Position numbers and translations under genes: made by a program
Notes under the pieces: model-generated
Databases searched by the model: none
What the model saw: only the letters and a program-made list of their open reading frames with translations
Told to the model about the DNA's origin: nothing
Shown here: positions 22,277 to 31,975 of the stretch, in pieces
Layout: each line of letters opens with the position of its first letter
Position numbering within the stretch: position 1 is the stretch's first letter
Assembly: GCA_946902985.2 (NCBI GenBank)
Contig: OX336389.2
Location: 344,322,444-344,386,443, forward strand
Length of the DNA: 64,000 bases
From: Meconema thalassinum
Taxonomy: Eukaryota; Arthropoda; Insecta; Orthoptera; Tettigoniidae
Direction of reading: 5' to 3'

Positions 22277-22698
22277 GGGAAGTCTATAGCTTCTTGCCGG
22301 TGATGGTGTCGGCGATCGATTGGCTCCTCGTCTAAATCGTCGTACTCCTTTGGTTCTTCCGGTGCTGGATCTTGTCGAGGTAGTTCCAAGAGAGTTAATC
22401 GTCTGTTGATTTGCTCCAACGTGCGTAGGATCTCGTCTGTTGTTGTTGACATGTGCACGGCTGATGTAACTGATAGCGTGTCGTCCGTTGAGGATGGAGG
22501 TGGAGTCTGCTGTTGTGGCACCACTTTCTTGGCTGGTGATGCCAATCGTGACCTTCCTGGCTGCGTCTTGTTGCGCGATGTATCCTTTCTACTAGAAGAT
22601 GCCTTTTGCTCTTTGAAGTGTTGGGCTATACTAGGAGCTTGTCGCGGAGTCGTAGCCGGTGTTTTCTTCTTCTGTCCCGCTGGTGTCTTAGGTGGCAT
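21865..22698 (-). CDS. Intact cassette protein (277 aa, basic N-terminus, RG-rich C-terminus), unit 5
   Basis: The only full-length copy of the cassette main frame. Residues 1-60 are Lys/Arg/Pro/Ser-rich (MPPKTPAGQKKK..., then SIAQHFKEQ). Residues 60-140 are acidic and Pro-rich with TDEILRTLEQINRRL, which could form a short coiled coil. Residues 140-240 form a more ordered segment with VPTAQRVWNLAQALKQQL and WRLLDPGQRKYAFNRANLLY. The end is a GRGRGPRGGGRG RNA-binding-type tail. The stop falls one codon earlier than in its sisters. No family recognised; an RNA/DNA-packaging (Gag- or nucleocapsid-like) role would fit the composition but is only inference. Own TATA box and poly(A) signal. A second open frame (22276-21665) overlaps its 3' half. 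Confidence 0.7.
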   Translation of the reverse strand: MPPKTPAGQKKKTPATTPRQAPSIAQHFKEQKASSSRKDTSRNKTQPGRSRLASPAKKVVPQQQTPPPSSTDDTLSVTSAVHMSTTTDEILRTLEQINRRLTLLELPRQDPAPEEPKEYDDLDEEPIDRRHHHRQEAIDFPWRTLAPEVYPKGLPVPTAQRVWNLAQALKQQLLYVPTDRDHHDTQTTLYLLSNWRLLDPGQRKYAFNRANLLYAALTKGWAYAMQLDSAGGDEVLELPPNFKYQVPAHQPAVTRGGPQRGAGRGRGPRGGGRGAPA

Positions 22699-22975
22699 AC
22701 TCCGATGAACTCCTACGGTGGGCCACTACGAGTGGCGAGAAGAGAGGTCACGTGCTGGCTGCTGGCTGTCTCCTCCACCAAACGACTGCTCCCGCACAGC
22801 CCGGCTCCGCTCCTTATATACGGAAGAAGGACAGGCGCGTATAAAGGAGGCGAAGCCGAGGTGCACGGGCGCAGCCGCCTGGCGAGGAGCAGCCGGGCTG
22901 AAAGCCCAGCGCTTTATTAGAATTTAAAAAAATACAGCTTACAAACAAGAAATACATAGAATACCGAGCCCCCTC

Positions 22976-23459
22976 GGGGGCTGTCTCCTCCACCAAACAA
23001 CTGCTCCCGCACAGCCCGGCTCCGCTCCTTATACACGCAAGAAGGACAGGCGCATATAAGCGAGGCGAAGCCGAGGTGCACGGGCGCAGCCGCCTGGCGC
23101 GGAGCAGCCGGGCTGAAGGCCCAGTGCTTTATTAGAATTAAAAAAAAACAGCTTACAAACAAGAAATACATAGAATACCGAGCCCCCACGGGGGCTGGCT
23201 GCTGGCTGTCTCCTCCACCAAACGACTGCTCCCGCACAGCCCGGCTCCGCTCCTTATATACGCAAGAAGGACAGGCGCGTATAAGGGAGGCGAAGCCGAG
23301 GTGCACGGGCGCAGCCGCCTGGCGAGGAGGAGCCGGGCTGAAGGCCCAGTGCTTTATTAAAATTTAAAAAAAAACAGCTTACAAACGAGAAATACATAGA
23401 ATACCGAACCCCCACGGGGGAACAAAATACAAGAGATTAACATCATTTACAATCACAAT
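22976..23459 (-). repeat. Tandem promoter-only fragments of the cassette
   Basis: Copies of about 220 bp of the segment from the 3' UTR through the promoter (…CCCCCGTGGGGG… to TATATAAGG to the 5' leader) follow one another without ORFs. They end at the junction with the polymerase C-terminus at 23459/23460. They suggest repeated recombination at the GC-rich promoter block. Confidence 0.8.
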
Positions 23460-23753
23460 TTTGTAGGCAAAAAATCTAAATCATGATGTAGTAGTAAAAA
23501 AATTAAAAGGAGTGAAAAGGATGTTGTTAGTAAAGAGTTAGATATAAGTGATTATAAAAACTGTATAGTTAGTAACCCACCTGTATTATATGAGAAAATG
23601 AGTGTATTTAGAAGTAAAAATCATCAGCTACATACCAATTTGTTGAACAAAGTTGCTTTAGGTAATGAAGACAACAAACGATTCATTATACCCAACACAT
23701 TTGATACTTTTGCTTGGGGAAACAGTCGCATTGACGACTATTACTTTACTTAA
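23460..23753 (+). pseudogene. polB: C-terminal piece of the left-arm PolB, beyond the array
   Basis: Continues the polymerase broken at 15608. It is the inverted match of 24795-25110 in the other arm, ends SRIDDYYFT and stops with TAA at 23751-23753. It shows further small losses near 23490. Shows directly that the array inserted within one original gene. Confidence 0.9.
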
Positions 23754-24118
23754 GTCTAATGATCACTATATTGAAATATTTGTAGTGTGTTTTATATTGT
23801 AATATTTTTTTGTAAAAAACTGTAAGTGGAATGTATAATGCTAGGCTACTGTAGTTTAGTAAAAATAAGATAAGTAATACATTTTAGTGTAAAATGTTTG
23901 CTTTTGTATATTACGAAAAAGATTTTTTTTAAATGTACAGAATGTGTGAATTAAACAAGGGAAATGTAAAAATGTAAAGTGGAAATTGTAAATATCCATG
24001 TGTGAAAAAGTGAAATAGTTATCACCATTTTAAAATTAAAAGACATTGTGATCTGGTACACCTTGTTTTTATTTCTCAACAACAAAAATGTACAGAATGT
24101 GTAAACTAAACAAGGACC

Positions 24119-24435
24119 TACTATCAAAAGCGCCTACTATCAATTACGTCCACTACCAATCGCGCCTACTATCAATCGCGTCTACTAATAGCGCCTACTA
24201 TCAATCGCGCCAAAAGGAAAGTTAATGATGAGTGGACATGAACATTGAAAAGGATTGAGGAAATGGTATTTCTTTGTATTCTATTTTGTAAAGCCATATA
24301 TGTTGTGAAATAAAAACAAGGTTTACAAGATCACAATGTCTTTTAATTTTAAAATAGTGATAGCCATTTCTTTATTTTCATTTTTTCACACATGAATATT
24401 TACAATTTCCACTTTTCATTTTTTTACATTCTCCT
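24119..24435. repeat. Loop of the Polinton A palindrome, with minisatellite and a 3'-UTR duplication
   Basis: Inverted symmetry stops at about 24118 and 24436. The loop holds about six copies of a 16 bp unit based on CGCCTACTATCAATCG (24119-24212). After them comes a second copy of the 3'-UTR segment (24300-24435) that is repeated at 24470-24610. No ORF. This is where the two polymerase genes converge. Confidence 0.8.
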
Positions 24436-24794
24436 TGTTTAGTTTACACATTCTGTACATTTTTGTTGTTGTGAAATAAAAACAAGGTGTACCAGATCAC
24501 AATGTCTTTTAATTTTAAAATGGTGATAACTATTTCACTTTTTCACACATGGATATTTACAATTTCCACTTTACATTTTTACATTTCCCTTGTTTAGTTC
24601 ACACATTCTGTACATTTTTTAAAAATCTTTTTCGTAATATACAAAAGCAAGCATTTTACACTAAAATGTATTACTTATCTTATTTTTACTAAACTACAGT
24701 AGCCTAACATTATACATTCTACTTACAGTTTTTTACAAAAAAATATTACAATATAAAACACACTACAAATATTACAATATAGTGATCATTAGAC

Positions 24795-27700
24795 TTAAGA
24801 AAAGTAATAGTCGTCAATGCGACTGTTTCCCCAAGCAAAAGTATCAAATGTGTTGGGTATAATGAATCGTTTGTTGTCTTCATTACTTAAAGCAACTTTG
24901 TTCAGCAAATTGGTATGTAGCTGATGATTTTTACTTCTAAATACAATCATTTTCTCATATAATACAGGTGGGTTACTAACTATACAGTTTTTATAATCAC
25001 TTATATCTAACTCTTTACTAACAACATTCTTTTTCACTCCTTTTAATTTTTTTACTACCACATCATCAATTGTCATATAGCTGTATGATTTAGATTTTGT
25101 GCCTACAAAGGTGTCTATAATAACACCAGCACATTCAGTCTTAAATTTCCCAAGAACCTTTTTGTTTACTAGAGGTAAATGGTAAATATTATCCTCGGGA
25201 TAGTCACTTGTATCAAACCTATTTAGCTCAGTTTTGATATCCTCATAAAAATCATCAGTTTTAAACTCATAAATAAAAGAATCTGTGTCTGTGTAGAGTA
25301 ATTTAGCATTATCAAGATAGTTTTTCTTTACATAATCATAGTGAAATTCATACATAAGTGTTTTTGACAATTCCAGAATGGTGTAACCCACATATATGGG
25401 TTTGTTGTAAGTTACTTTAAGACGATTCATTTGTATTACAACTAAATCCTCATGAATAATTGAACAGCTATGAAAGTTAGGCTTGCTTAATAAGTTGCTC
25501 GCACCATACCTTTTACCATCATTCTCCCACTTTGTTATCAGCTTTACATCAACTCGTTTATCTACATTCTCCATAGTCTTTCCAAAAACACTATTATTCA
25601 TGAGTTTATAAAAATCTTTTTCAAACGCGTTTGTTGACAGTGTTCTTAAATCATTGTTCAGATCAATATACGGTTTGAGCCATGCTGACTGATGAAATTG
25701 CAATACGCGATGAATTTTAGTTAATTTCAATCCATGCTGTAGACACTGTTTCAAGTTTTGATAATGTATTACATATTTACATTTATCATTCACATTAGCA
25801 ATTAACATTTTTGTTCGTGATGTGATGTATGGAGATTTCATATTCTCAGGACAAAATGGTAAATCATTATGATCATCATGTAAATCTTTAGGGTACTCAA
25901 GATTTACCTCTAAAATATATCCTTTATCATCGTTATCATTAAGAGTGTCAACATGTAAGACATCAATTTCAGGTTGTGTCAGCCAGCGAAAATCTTTCAG
26001 TGGTAGATATTGACTCATAGCCCAACCATATTGGTTATTTGCATCGAGGTAGACAATATACTTTGACTCTTCACAAGGGTTGTAGCTAGGCATGTATTTA
26101 TTATTCGCTTTAGAGTACCGTCCACTACATTGGCTTAATCCACCTCGAATTGATAAAATTGATAATGTCTATATCAGTCATTAATTCTAAATTTACTTTC
26201 GTTTTTTTCAACATTGAACTGAAACTTAACCCATGAGCAGTGAAATACTGACAAGGATCAAGGTCATAAGTTTTCATACAAACATTTCGAAAATTTTCAA
26301 AAACATCAGCTAATAACAACACATCTGTCTTCAAATATAGGTCTGAAAATTCTCCTAAAGTTTGAATGTCAAACTGTGCCCATACACGTTGTGCATGTAA
26401 ATATTCCTGATCACTGATATGACTTGTGTTTAAGGAACTGTAAAATGCATCTTTCGGTGGTAATGAACACTCCTCAAGACGTTCCACACAGTTAATATAT
26501 TCGTAAAGGAATATACCCTTTTGACAAATCAAATTAAAATCATCTTCTTTAGGAAAGACACGTTAAATTTCATTAAACTGATCTGATTTTAAATTACTAG
26601 CAAGCTTATCAAGACTACTCGGCATAAAGCGGAATGAATCTAAAAATCGCAGTTTTATCGTTTTCTTATTGTCAGTTTTGATGTATTTTGTGAACGATAT
26701 GTATTGTTCCTTATTATTTGCAATCACATCAATTTTCACATCTGAAGCTCCAAATTCTTTAACGATAAAGTGGTTATCGTATTTGCTACCGTTATGTAGA
26801 ATGACCGGAATGAATTTACGTACTCTATAATTTAAATTACATTCTTGGTGAGCAGCACCACGATATTTTCCTGTTAAATGGTCATGATCGCGAACCCTGT
26901 CTGTATTAAAACATTCTACACATATAAAACGATTCGTTTCAGTTTCAAAATGCATTTGCTCTAATAAAGTTAGTGGCTCCATTGGAATGATCGTATTTAA
27001 AATAGAGGATATACGGATGGCATCTTTCTCAAGTCTTTCCATAAAAACTTTAGGTGCATCAGGTCCTCTATAGAGCTCAAACTTATTTAAGGAGTCATCG
27101 TAACTACATTTAATATAATATGCAAAGCTAAAAGGTTCATGAATGTGAGTAGTGTTGGTGAAAGGTTGGCCTGGATTTGATGAACATGTATTAAATGGTT
27201 TTAGCAAAGCCTCGAAGTCATCATATATAACAAATGGTACTCGAAGCTGTTTCTCATAATCCTTAAATTTTAGAATGTTATTTTTATGAGTTGGTAATAC
27301 CGTACACACATGATTACACCCCCATTTTTGATGTTGAGTTAGTTGATCCTCTTTTGTAAAATATAGCAAACAGCCTTCACACAACCACTTTTTAGTCTTA
27401 TATTTTGATATCTGACTACCGACAAGTCTACTGAAATGTTTTATCCAGCAATAGTGGGCATTTTCACCTTCGGTTATGTAAAGTAAATTTACATGAGTAT
27501 CCCTTTTTTCCTTAGTATAATATAGAGGACCAACTATACTCTTATTTTCAATTCCTTAAACATTAATACTTACATTGTTCAGCTCTTCAAAACGTTGAAT
27601 GTCTTTTATCGCCATAGGAAATTCCATTTCTTTTAAATCTAACACTAAAGAATAGTGAGGATAGGATGGTGTTCTATACAGATGCTCCTCTGCTGGATGG

Positions 27701-28703
27701 AGAGCTGAGGTTACAGCCCACGCAAAGCATGCGTCATCATTATTCATAACGTTCACAACAGCTTTCTTTCGTTTGATCCATCCTGGCAAATCAATGTATG
27801 ATGATGCTCGAAGGGGGTTGTATTTATTCATGTTGGTTTCTAAATAAAGTACTTCAACCAACGCCCAGCCTGACTCCCTTTCCTGGAACTCTTCACTCTT
27901 CACAATGATAGCACTTGAAATATTTTGATATATATCACTAATATTAGTTGATTCGCTAACAATTATGTTTTTTGTATTAAAAGATTTGATATCTGTAATT
28001 TCACCTTCGCTCCCAGTTTTTACATAGAGTCCAAAAAGTTCAAAATTCATTTTAATTGTTTTATGCTCGAATAAAACATTTTCTACCAAGTCAAACACAG
28101 TAGGTTGAACATTTTTTTAAATGATTCAATACTTTGAGTTTTTTCTTTACTATAAAGTCTATAACTAGCAATTCGACTTTTAAATGCACTGCCAATTTTC
28201 TGAATATTTTCAGAATTTCTTTCATGGCATGCGTTATTTTTATGATGAAAACTGCGTAAATATCCATGAATAATTGAAGAAGGTATATCAATATTACATA
28301 CATTACAATGTGTTATCGAAGGTTCACCATTCTTCTTTCTTTTTGTTGCATGACTATTTTCACAATCTTGAGAACGTTTACGCTTTTGAGCATCACATTC
28401 ATTTAAAGGTTCCGTGCTAGTTGATGGTTTTACAGATTTCAATTCCTGTTGTTCTCCATGCACTTCAACCATGTGGGATTGATATCGCTTTACAGCAGAA
28501 AATCCAAGATCACAAACTGAACACGAAAATGGTGCTGAACTGACATGCTTTAAATTTACATGCCGTCCAAGACTATCCTGTCTGTTAAATGTGGTAGCAC
28601 AATGACTGCACACAAACATTTTAATGTCATGTTTAACATGTGCGTGCCGTTGATGGCTGTCAGGTCTTGAGAACTGTTTCTTACAGTCACCACACTTGAA
28701 CAT
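24795..28703 (-). pseudogene. polB: Zinc-finger/PolB DNA polymerase of Polinton A, right arm, uninterrupted but with frameshifts
   Basis: Mirror copy of the left-arm gene; ATG at 28703, TAA at 24797-24795. Domain order is the same: three C2H2 fingers (28700-28450), a CNVCNI-type fourth finger (about 28290), the pre-polymerase block (about 27770), exonuclease (27240 onward; this arm reads YDDFEA), VRDHDH block (about 26880), YLKTDVLLL (about 26330), motif A (about 26060), motif B (about 25600) and motif C as YTDTDS (about 25290). Lesions differ from the left arm: frame loss near 28100 (stop 28083-28085), one-base loss near 27556, stop at 26565-26563, and a deletion/frameshift near 26140. It keeps the C-terminus lost to the array in the other arm. 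Full length would be roughly 1,300 codons. Confidence 0.93.
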
Positions 28704-28724
28704 GATGATCGCTTTCGAAATTAC

Positions 28725-29656
28725 CTATAAAAGAAAGAAATCATAAATGTTAATAAATGATAAACAAAAGTACAATTTAAATAGTTTAATTATATTCCAG
28801 TCAATGGTTATAGCAGGGTAATTAAATCGATCATCTGTGAACTCCTAGAAAGTCTAACTTCATGTAGTTCTGAGGGTTACTACATACCACTGTCACTGAC
28901 ACTTAGCGGTGAACATTGGAACTTGATAGAGTGGTAGAAACCAGCGGTCACCAGTTAAGTGAGCTAAGTGTGACGTCATAGCCAGTCTTAATGCAAGTCT
29001 AAACTTGTAGAACATGTCACGTGATAGAAACCAGCGATCGCCAGTTAAGTGAGCTAAGTGTGACGTCATAGCCAGTCTTAAAACAAGTCTAAACTTGTAG
29101 AACATGTCACGTATTGGAAACCAGCGATCACCAGTTACGTGACCTAAGTGTGACGTCATAGTCAGTCATAAAGCAAGTCTAAACTTGTAAAACATGTCAC
29201 GTGACAAGGTTAAGTTAGGTAAAGTTAGGTTATGTTAGGTGAACTGAGGTTAAGTCTTTAAATATTCCCTCTGTCACTGACACCTTGCAATGAACATTCG
29301 GACTTAATAGAGCGGTAATCAAAATCTAACCTACAAATTAAGCTTTACACATCATGGTCAAGTAGTTCCAACTTTTGACTGCCAAATATACCAGTTTCAC
29401 TGACATGTAGTGGTGAACATTGGAAAATATCACTCTAGCTGTTTAAAAGTTATTAGAGGGGCACTTACCTTTTTATAATTGATCAACTGCTGCCACTGAA
29501 TGAACAGATTGTAGGAATCTGGTAACCTACAGGTACCCAATTATCTGTAAACAAATTAATCAATCAATCAATCAATCAATAAATACATTCCAATCAATAA
29601 CTTCAACATCAATTAGTAATAGACTACAATCCATTAATAATAAGTACTTACCTTGC
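28725..29656 (-). other. 5'-leader introns of the right-arm PolB gene with triplicated CRE block
   Basis: Reading the minus strand, donors CAAG|GTAAG (near 29650) and AAAAG|GTAAGT (near 29466) and acceptors TTTACAG (near 29544) and TTTTATAG (near 28725) all match the left arm. The three 90 bp repeats with TGACGTCA sit at about 28925-29210. Keeping every splice site in both arms argues that the leader was used. Confidence 0.7.
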
Positions 29657-29745
29657 AAAATAATTTAATGATTTTCTACCAAAACGTTTTTTTTTACAAC
29701 TCTTGAGCAGTAATAGAGCACTGTTCACTCAAAGCGAGTAATACA

Positions 29746-29788
29746 GACTGACAGTAGGGAAATATATGACACCCATCTTATATAAACT
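29746..29788 (-). promoter_or_regulatory. Pol II core promoter of right-arm PolB gene
   Basis: Minus-strand TTTATATAAG (29777-29788) precedes a CTGTCAGTC initiator-like sequence (about 29746-29754). Mirror of the left-arm promoter, giving two convergent transcription units pointing at the loop. Confidence 0.72.
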
Positions 29789-30439
29789 CTCATCGCTCGT
29801 GTCAGCAGTTTTTTGCAGATCATTGCAATTCCTTTCCCAATACAGCTGAGAGTCCAAAGTACATTAGGAACACCTGTGTGGTATCCAATGACTGCTGACT
29901 TTGCATGATCATCACCCATTGTCTTGATCAACACCTGAGGTTTCAAATTACTGCAGCGTCAGTCATAGCAACAGCAGTGTGCGCTCTCTGCCATGTCAGC
30001 AACATGACACCGGAAGGAACACCTGTGTAATATCCAATAACTGTTAACTTTACATGGTCATCACCCATTGTCTTAATGAACACTTGCGGTTTTAAATTAC
30101 TGCAGTGTTAGTAATAGCAACAGATCTGTGCGCTCTCTGCCATGTCTGTAATATGACACAGGAAATAACAAGACGTCTTACTGCACATATCATCTCCTCA
30201 GTTTTAACATCTTAAGAACATGTATTATTCTCTTTCAACTACAAATGACTCGTTAGAACACATCCATCCACCAAGTTAGATCCCGTGTATGCTCACATGT
30301 ATTTCATCACTTTCATTTCATATCGTTATCCCATTGTAGTAGTCGGGGATTAGTGAACAACGTCAGTTCAACACATTGCTTTACACGCAAAATGTAGTTA
30401 GGCCCTTTGACATAATTTAAATAAATTCATGGGCTAGTC

Positions 30440-31102
30440 CATAGGGACCAGTCCAAAGGGGCTCATCCACAAGGACTCGTCCACAAGGACCAGTCCACAA
30501 GGACTCGTCAACAATGACCCGTCCACAGGGACTCGTCAACAAGGACCCGTCAACCATGACTCGTCAACAATGACCCGTCCACAGGGACTCGTCAACACGG
30601 ACCCGTCAGCCATGACTCGTCAACAATGACCCGTCCACAGGGACTCGTCAACATGGACCTGCCAACAATAATCCGTCAACAATAACCCATTAGGTTGGGT
30701 TAGGTTAGGTTACACTACAGCCGCCATCTTTTAAAAAGCCCGCCCTCTTACAAAAGCTATGAGTGGGCATGCGTAAAAAACAAAAATGTTAATTCATAGT
30801 GGCTACCCACCGAACACATGCACTTTATGTAGAACAACGTTTCATTCCATATTGGCATTCAAACTCTCACATGTTGCAATTGGAAAGAGAGATTTTCTAA
30901 AAAATTACAATTTCACCCCCTAGTAGGGGTAGGTTTTATTTTGGGGTGGAAATATGCTGCCCATTGGAAAGGGGGTATCATCCCGAGTTCAATGACACCT
31001 CATTCGTCAAAATCCGACCATGCGTTCGAGATATATCGCCATTTTAGTATTCCAGCGGTGGAGCGGTGGCGGTGGGCCTTGAACCCCTGCAAATACACTA
31101 CT
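30440..31102 (-). repeat. Polinton A right terminus with mirrored minisatellite and subterminal motif
   Basis: Holds the mirror of the TTGACGAGTCC minisatellite (30440-30690) and of the subterminal CGAACGCATG motif (30984-31040). It lacks the SINE present in the left arm. Ends CACTACT before the GTTGTG duplication. Confidence 0.85.
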
Positions 31103-31194
31103 GTTGTGGTTTGTGTGTCGGGTTGAAAACCTGGCGGTGGACCAGATATTGAGCTGATGCAGACGATGTTTCATATGAGGGGCTTAGACATCGT

Positions 31195-31545
31195 AGTCAT
31201 TCAGCCCAAAGTGTAGAATTTGCCTGATAACTTGTGTTATCGTGGTGACTGTAGTAATGTGTATATTTGTAATTTAGATAAGGATTAGGAAGGAGGAGAC
31301 CGTTATCTTAGTTAAACCCCATACCGGCATTTTGCCTGGAGTTAAAGTGGGAAATCACGGGAAACCACTGCGGCTGTGGTGGGAATCGAACCCACTTCTC
31401 CTCAGTTTTGCCTCACGAGTCTGAGTCTACGCCTTTTAAGCCCTTGGACCAGAATTCAATTTCTTGGAAGAACCGGGAATCGAACCCGGACCTCCGGGGC
31501 GACAGCCAATTATGCTAGCCGTTACACCACAACGTGACCAGCAGA
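31195..31545 (-). mobile_element. tRNA-derived SINE copy
   Basis: Minus-strand head GTGGTGTAACGGCTAGC with B-box GGGTTCGATTCCC (near 31470), then the family body, then the tail with GATAACTTGTGTTATCGTG (near 31225). Borders are by comparison with sister copies; TSD not resolved. Confidence 0.75.
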
Positions 31546-31624
31546 TAATGAAAACCCAGCAACACCATAATGAGCCCTGAGGAAACACGTGCGAAATGAA
31601 ACATGTGACTTTATTCATATCAGA

Positions 31625-31975
31625 CCACCTCGTGGTGTGGTGGCTAGCCTGTCGTCCCGGACGTCCGGATTCGATTCCCGGCTCTGCCAAGAAATTATAA
31701 TTCTGGTCTGAGGGCTTAAAGCGGGGTAAACTCAGCCTCGTGAGGCAAAACTGAGAATAGGAGGGTTCGATATTCACCTCAGGCCCTCAGCCATCCTGGA
31801 AGTGGTTACCCATGGTTTCCCACATTTCTACTCCAGGCAAAAGCTAGGATGGTTCCTAATTTAAAGCCACGGCCACCTTCTTCCCAATCCTATCCCCCAT
31901 TTAAAAATACGCACACTAGAAGGCCTACAGACATTACAATAACATAGGTTATCACACTAAATTCCACACACACTC
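31625..31975 (+). mobile_element. tRNA-derived SINE copy
   Basis: Plus-strand head CCTCGTGGTGTGGTGGCTAG with B-box GGATTCGATTCCC near 31668. The body has AATTCTGGTCTGAGGG and CAGCCATCCTGGAAGTGG, and the tail ends in 'ACACTAAATTCCACACAC'. The most complete copy, used here as the family reference. Confidence 0.8.

Larger units (their letters stand above)
15609..23459. repeat. Array of about 1.4 kb promoter-ORF-poly(A) cassettes inserted in the left-arm polymerase
   Basis: Three head-to-tail forward units start at about 15610, 17010 and 18417. A partial fourth runs into an inversion at about 20036. Two reverse units follow (about 21594 to 20206 and about 22975 to 21595), then two or three promoter-only fragments (22976-23459). 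Spacing of the ORF starts is 1403, 1407 and 1406 bases. Each unit has TATATAAGG, an ATG about 120 bases later, an ORF ending in RG repeats, a 3' UTR, and AATAAA just before the next promoter. The insertion replaces about 7 bases of the polymerase, and its two ends are not equivalent. It looks like recombination or end-joining rather than clean transposition. Origin unknown. Confidence 0.9.
9417..31102. mobile_element. Polinton A: 21.7 kb palindromic Polinton/Maverick with two PolB arms
   Basis: Starts AGTAGTGTATTTG, ends with its reverse complement, and is flanked by the 6 bp duplication GTTGTG (9411-9416 and 31103-31108). An AG start and a 6 bp TSD are the Polinton hallmarks. Left-arm DNA (9417-15608 plus 23460-24118) is matched in inverted orientation by 31102-24436 over essentially its whole length. 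The arms therefore form a palindrome with a roughly 320 bp loop. Each arm carries one zinc-finger/PolB gene plus its promoter and introns. No integrase, ATPase, capsid or protease gene is visible. Two later insertions break the symmetry, both in the left arm: a SINE (9781-9971) and a cassette array (15609-23459). Arms are nearly identical by eye but carry different disabling mutations. Confidence 0.93.

Noticed and set aside
15910..23306. Many opposite-strand ORFs over the cassettes (for example MICSNVRRISSVV and MLFEVLGYTR types)
   Set aside because: Antisense shadows of the GC-rich cassette; they track the main ORF and have no start context or motif of their own.
24119..24212. CRISPR-like array at the palindrome loop
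   Set aside because: Units of 16 bp are contiguous with no unique spacers, and the DNA is eukaryotic.
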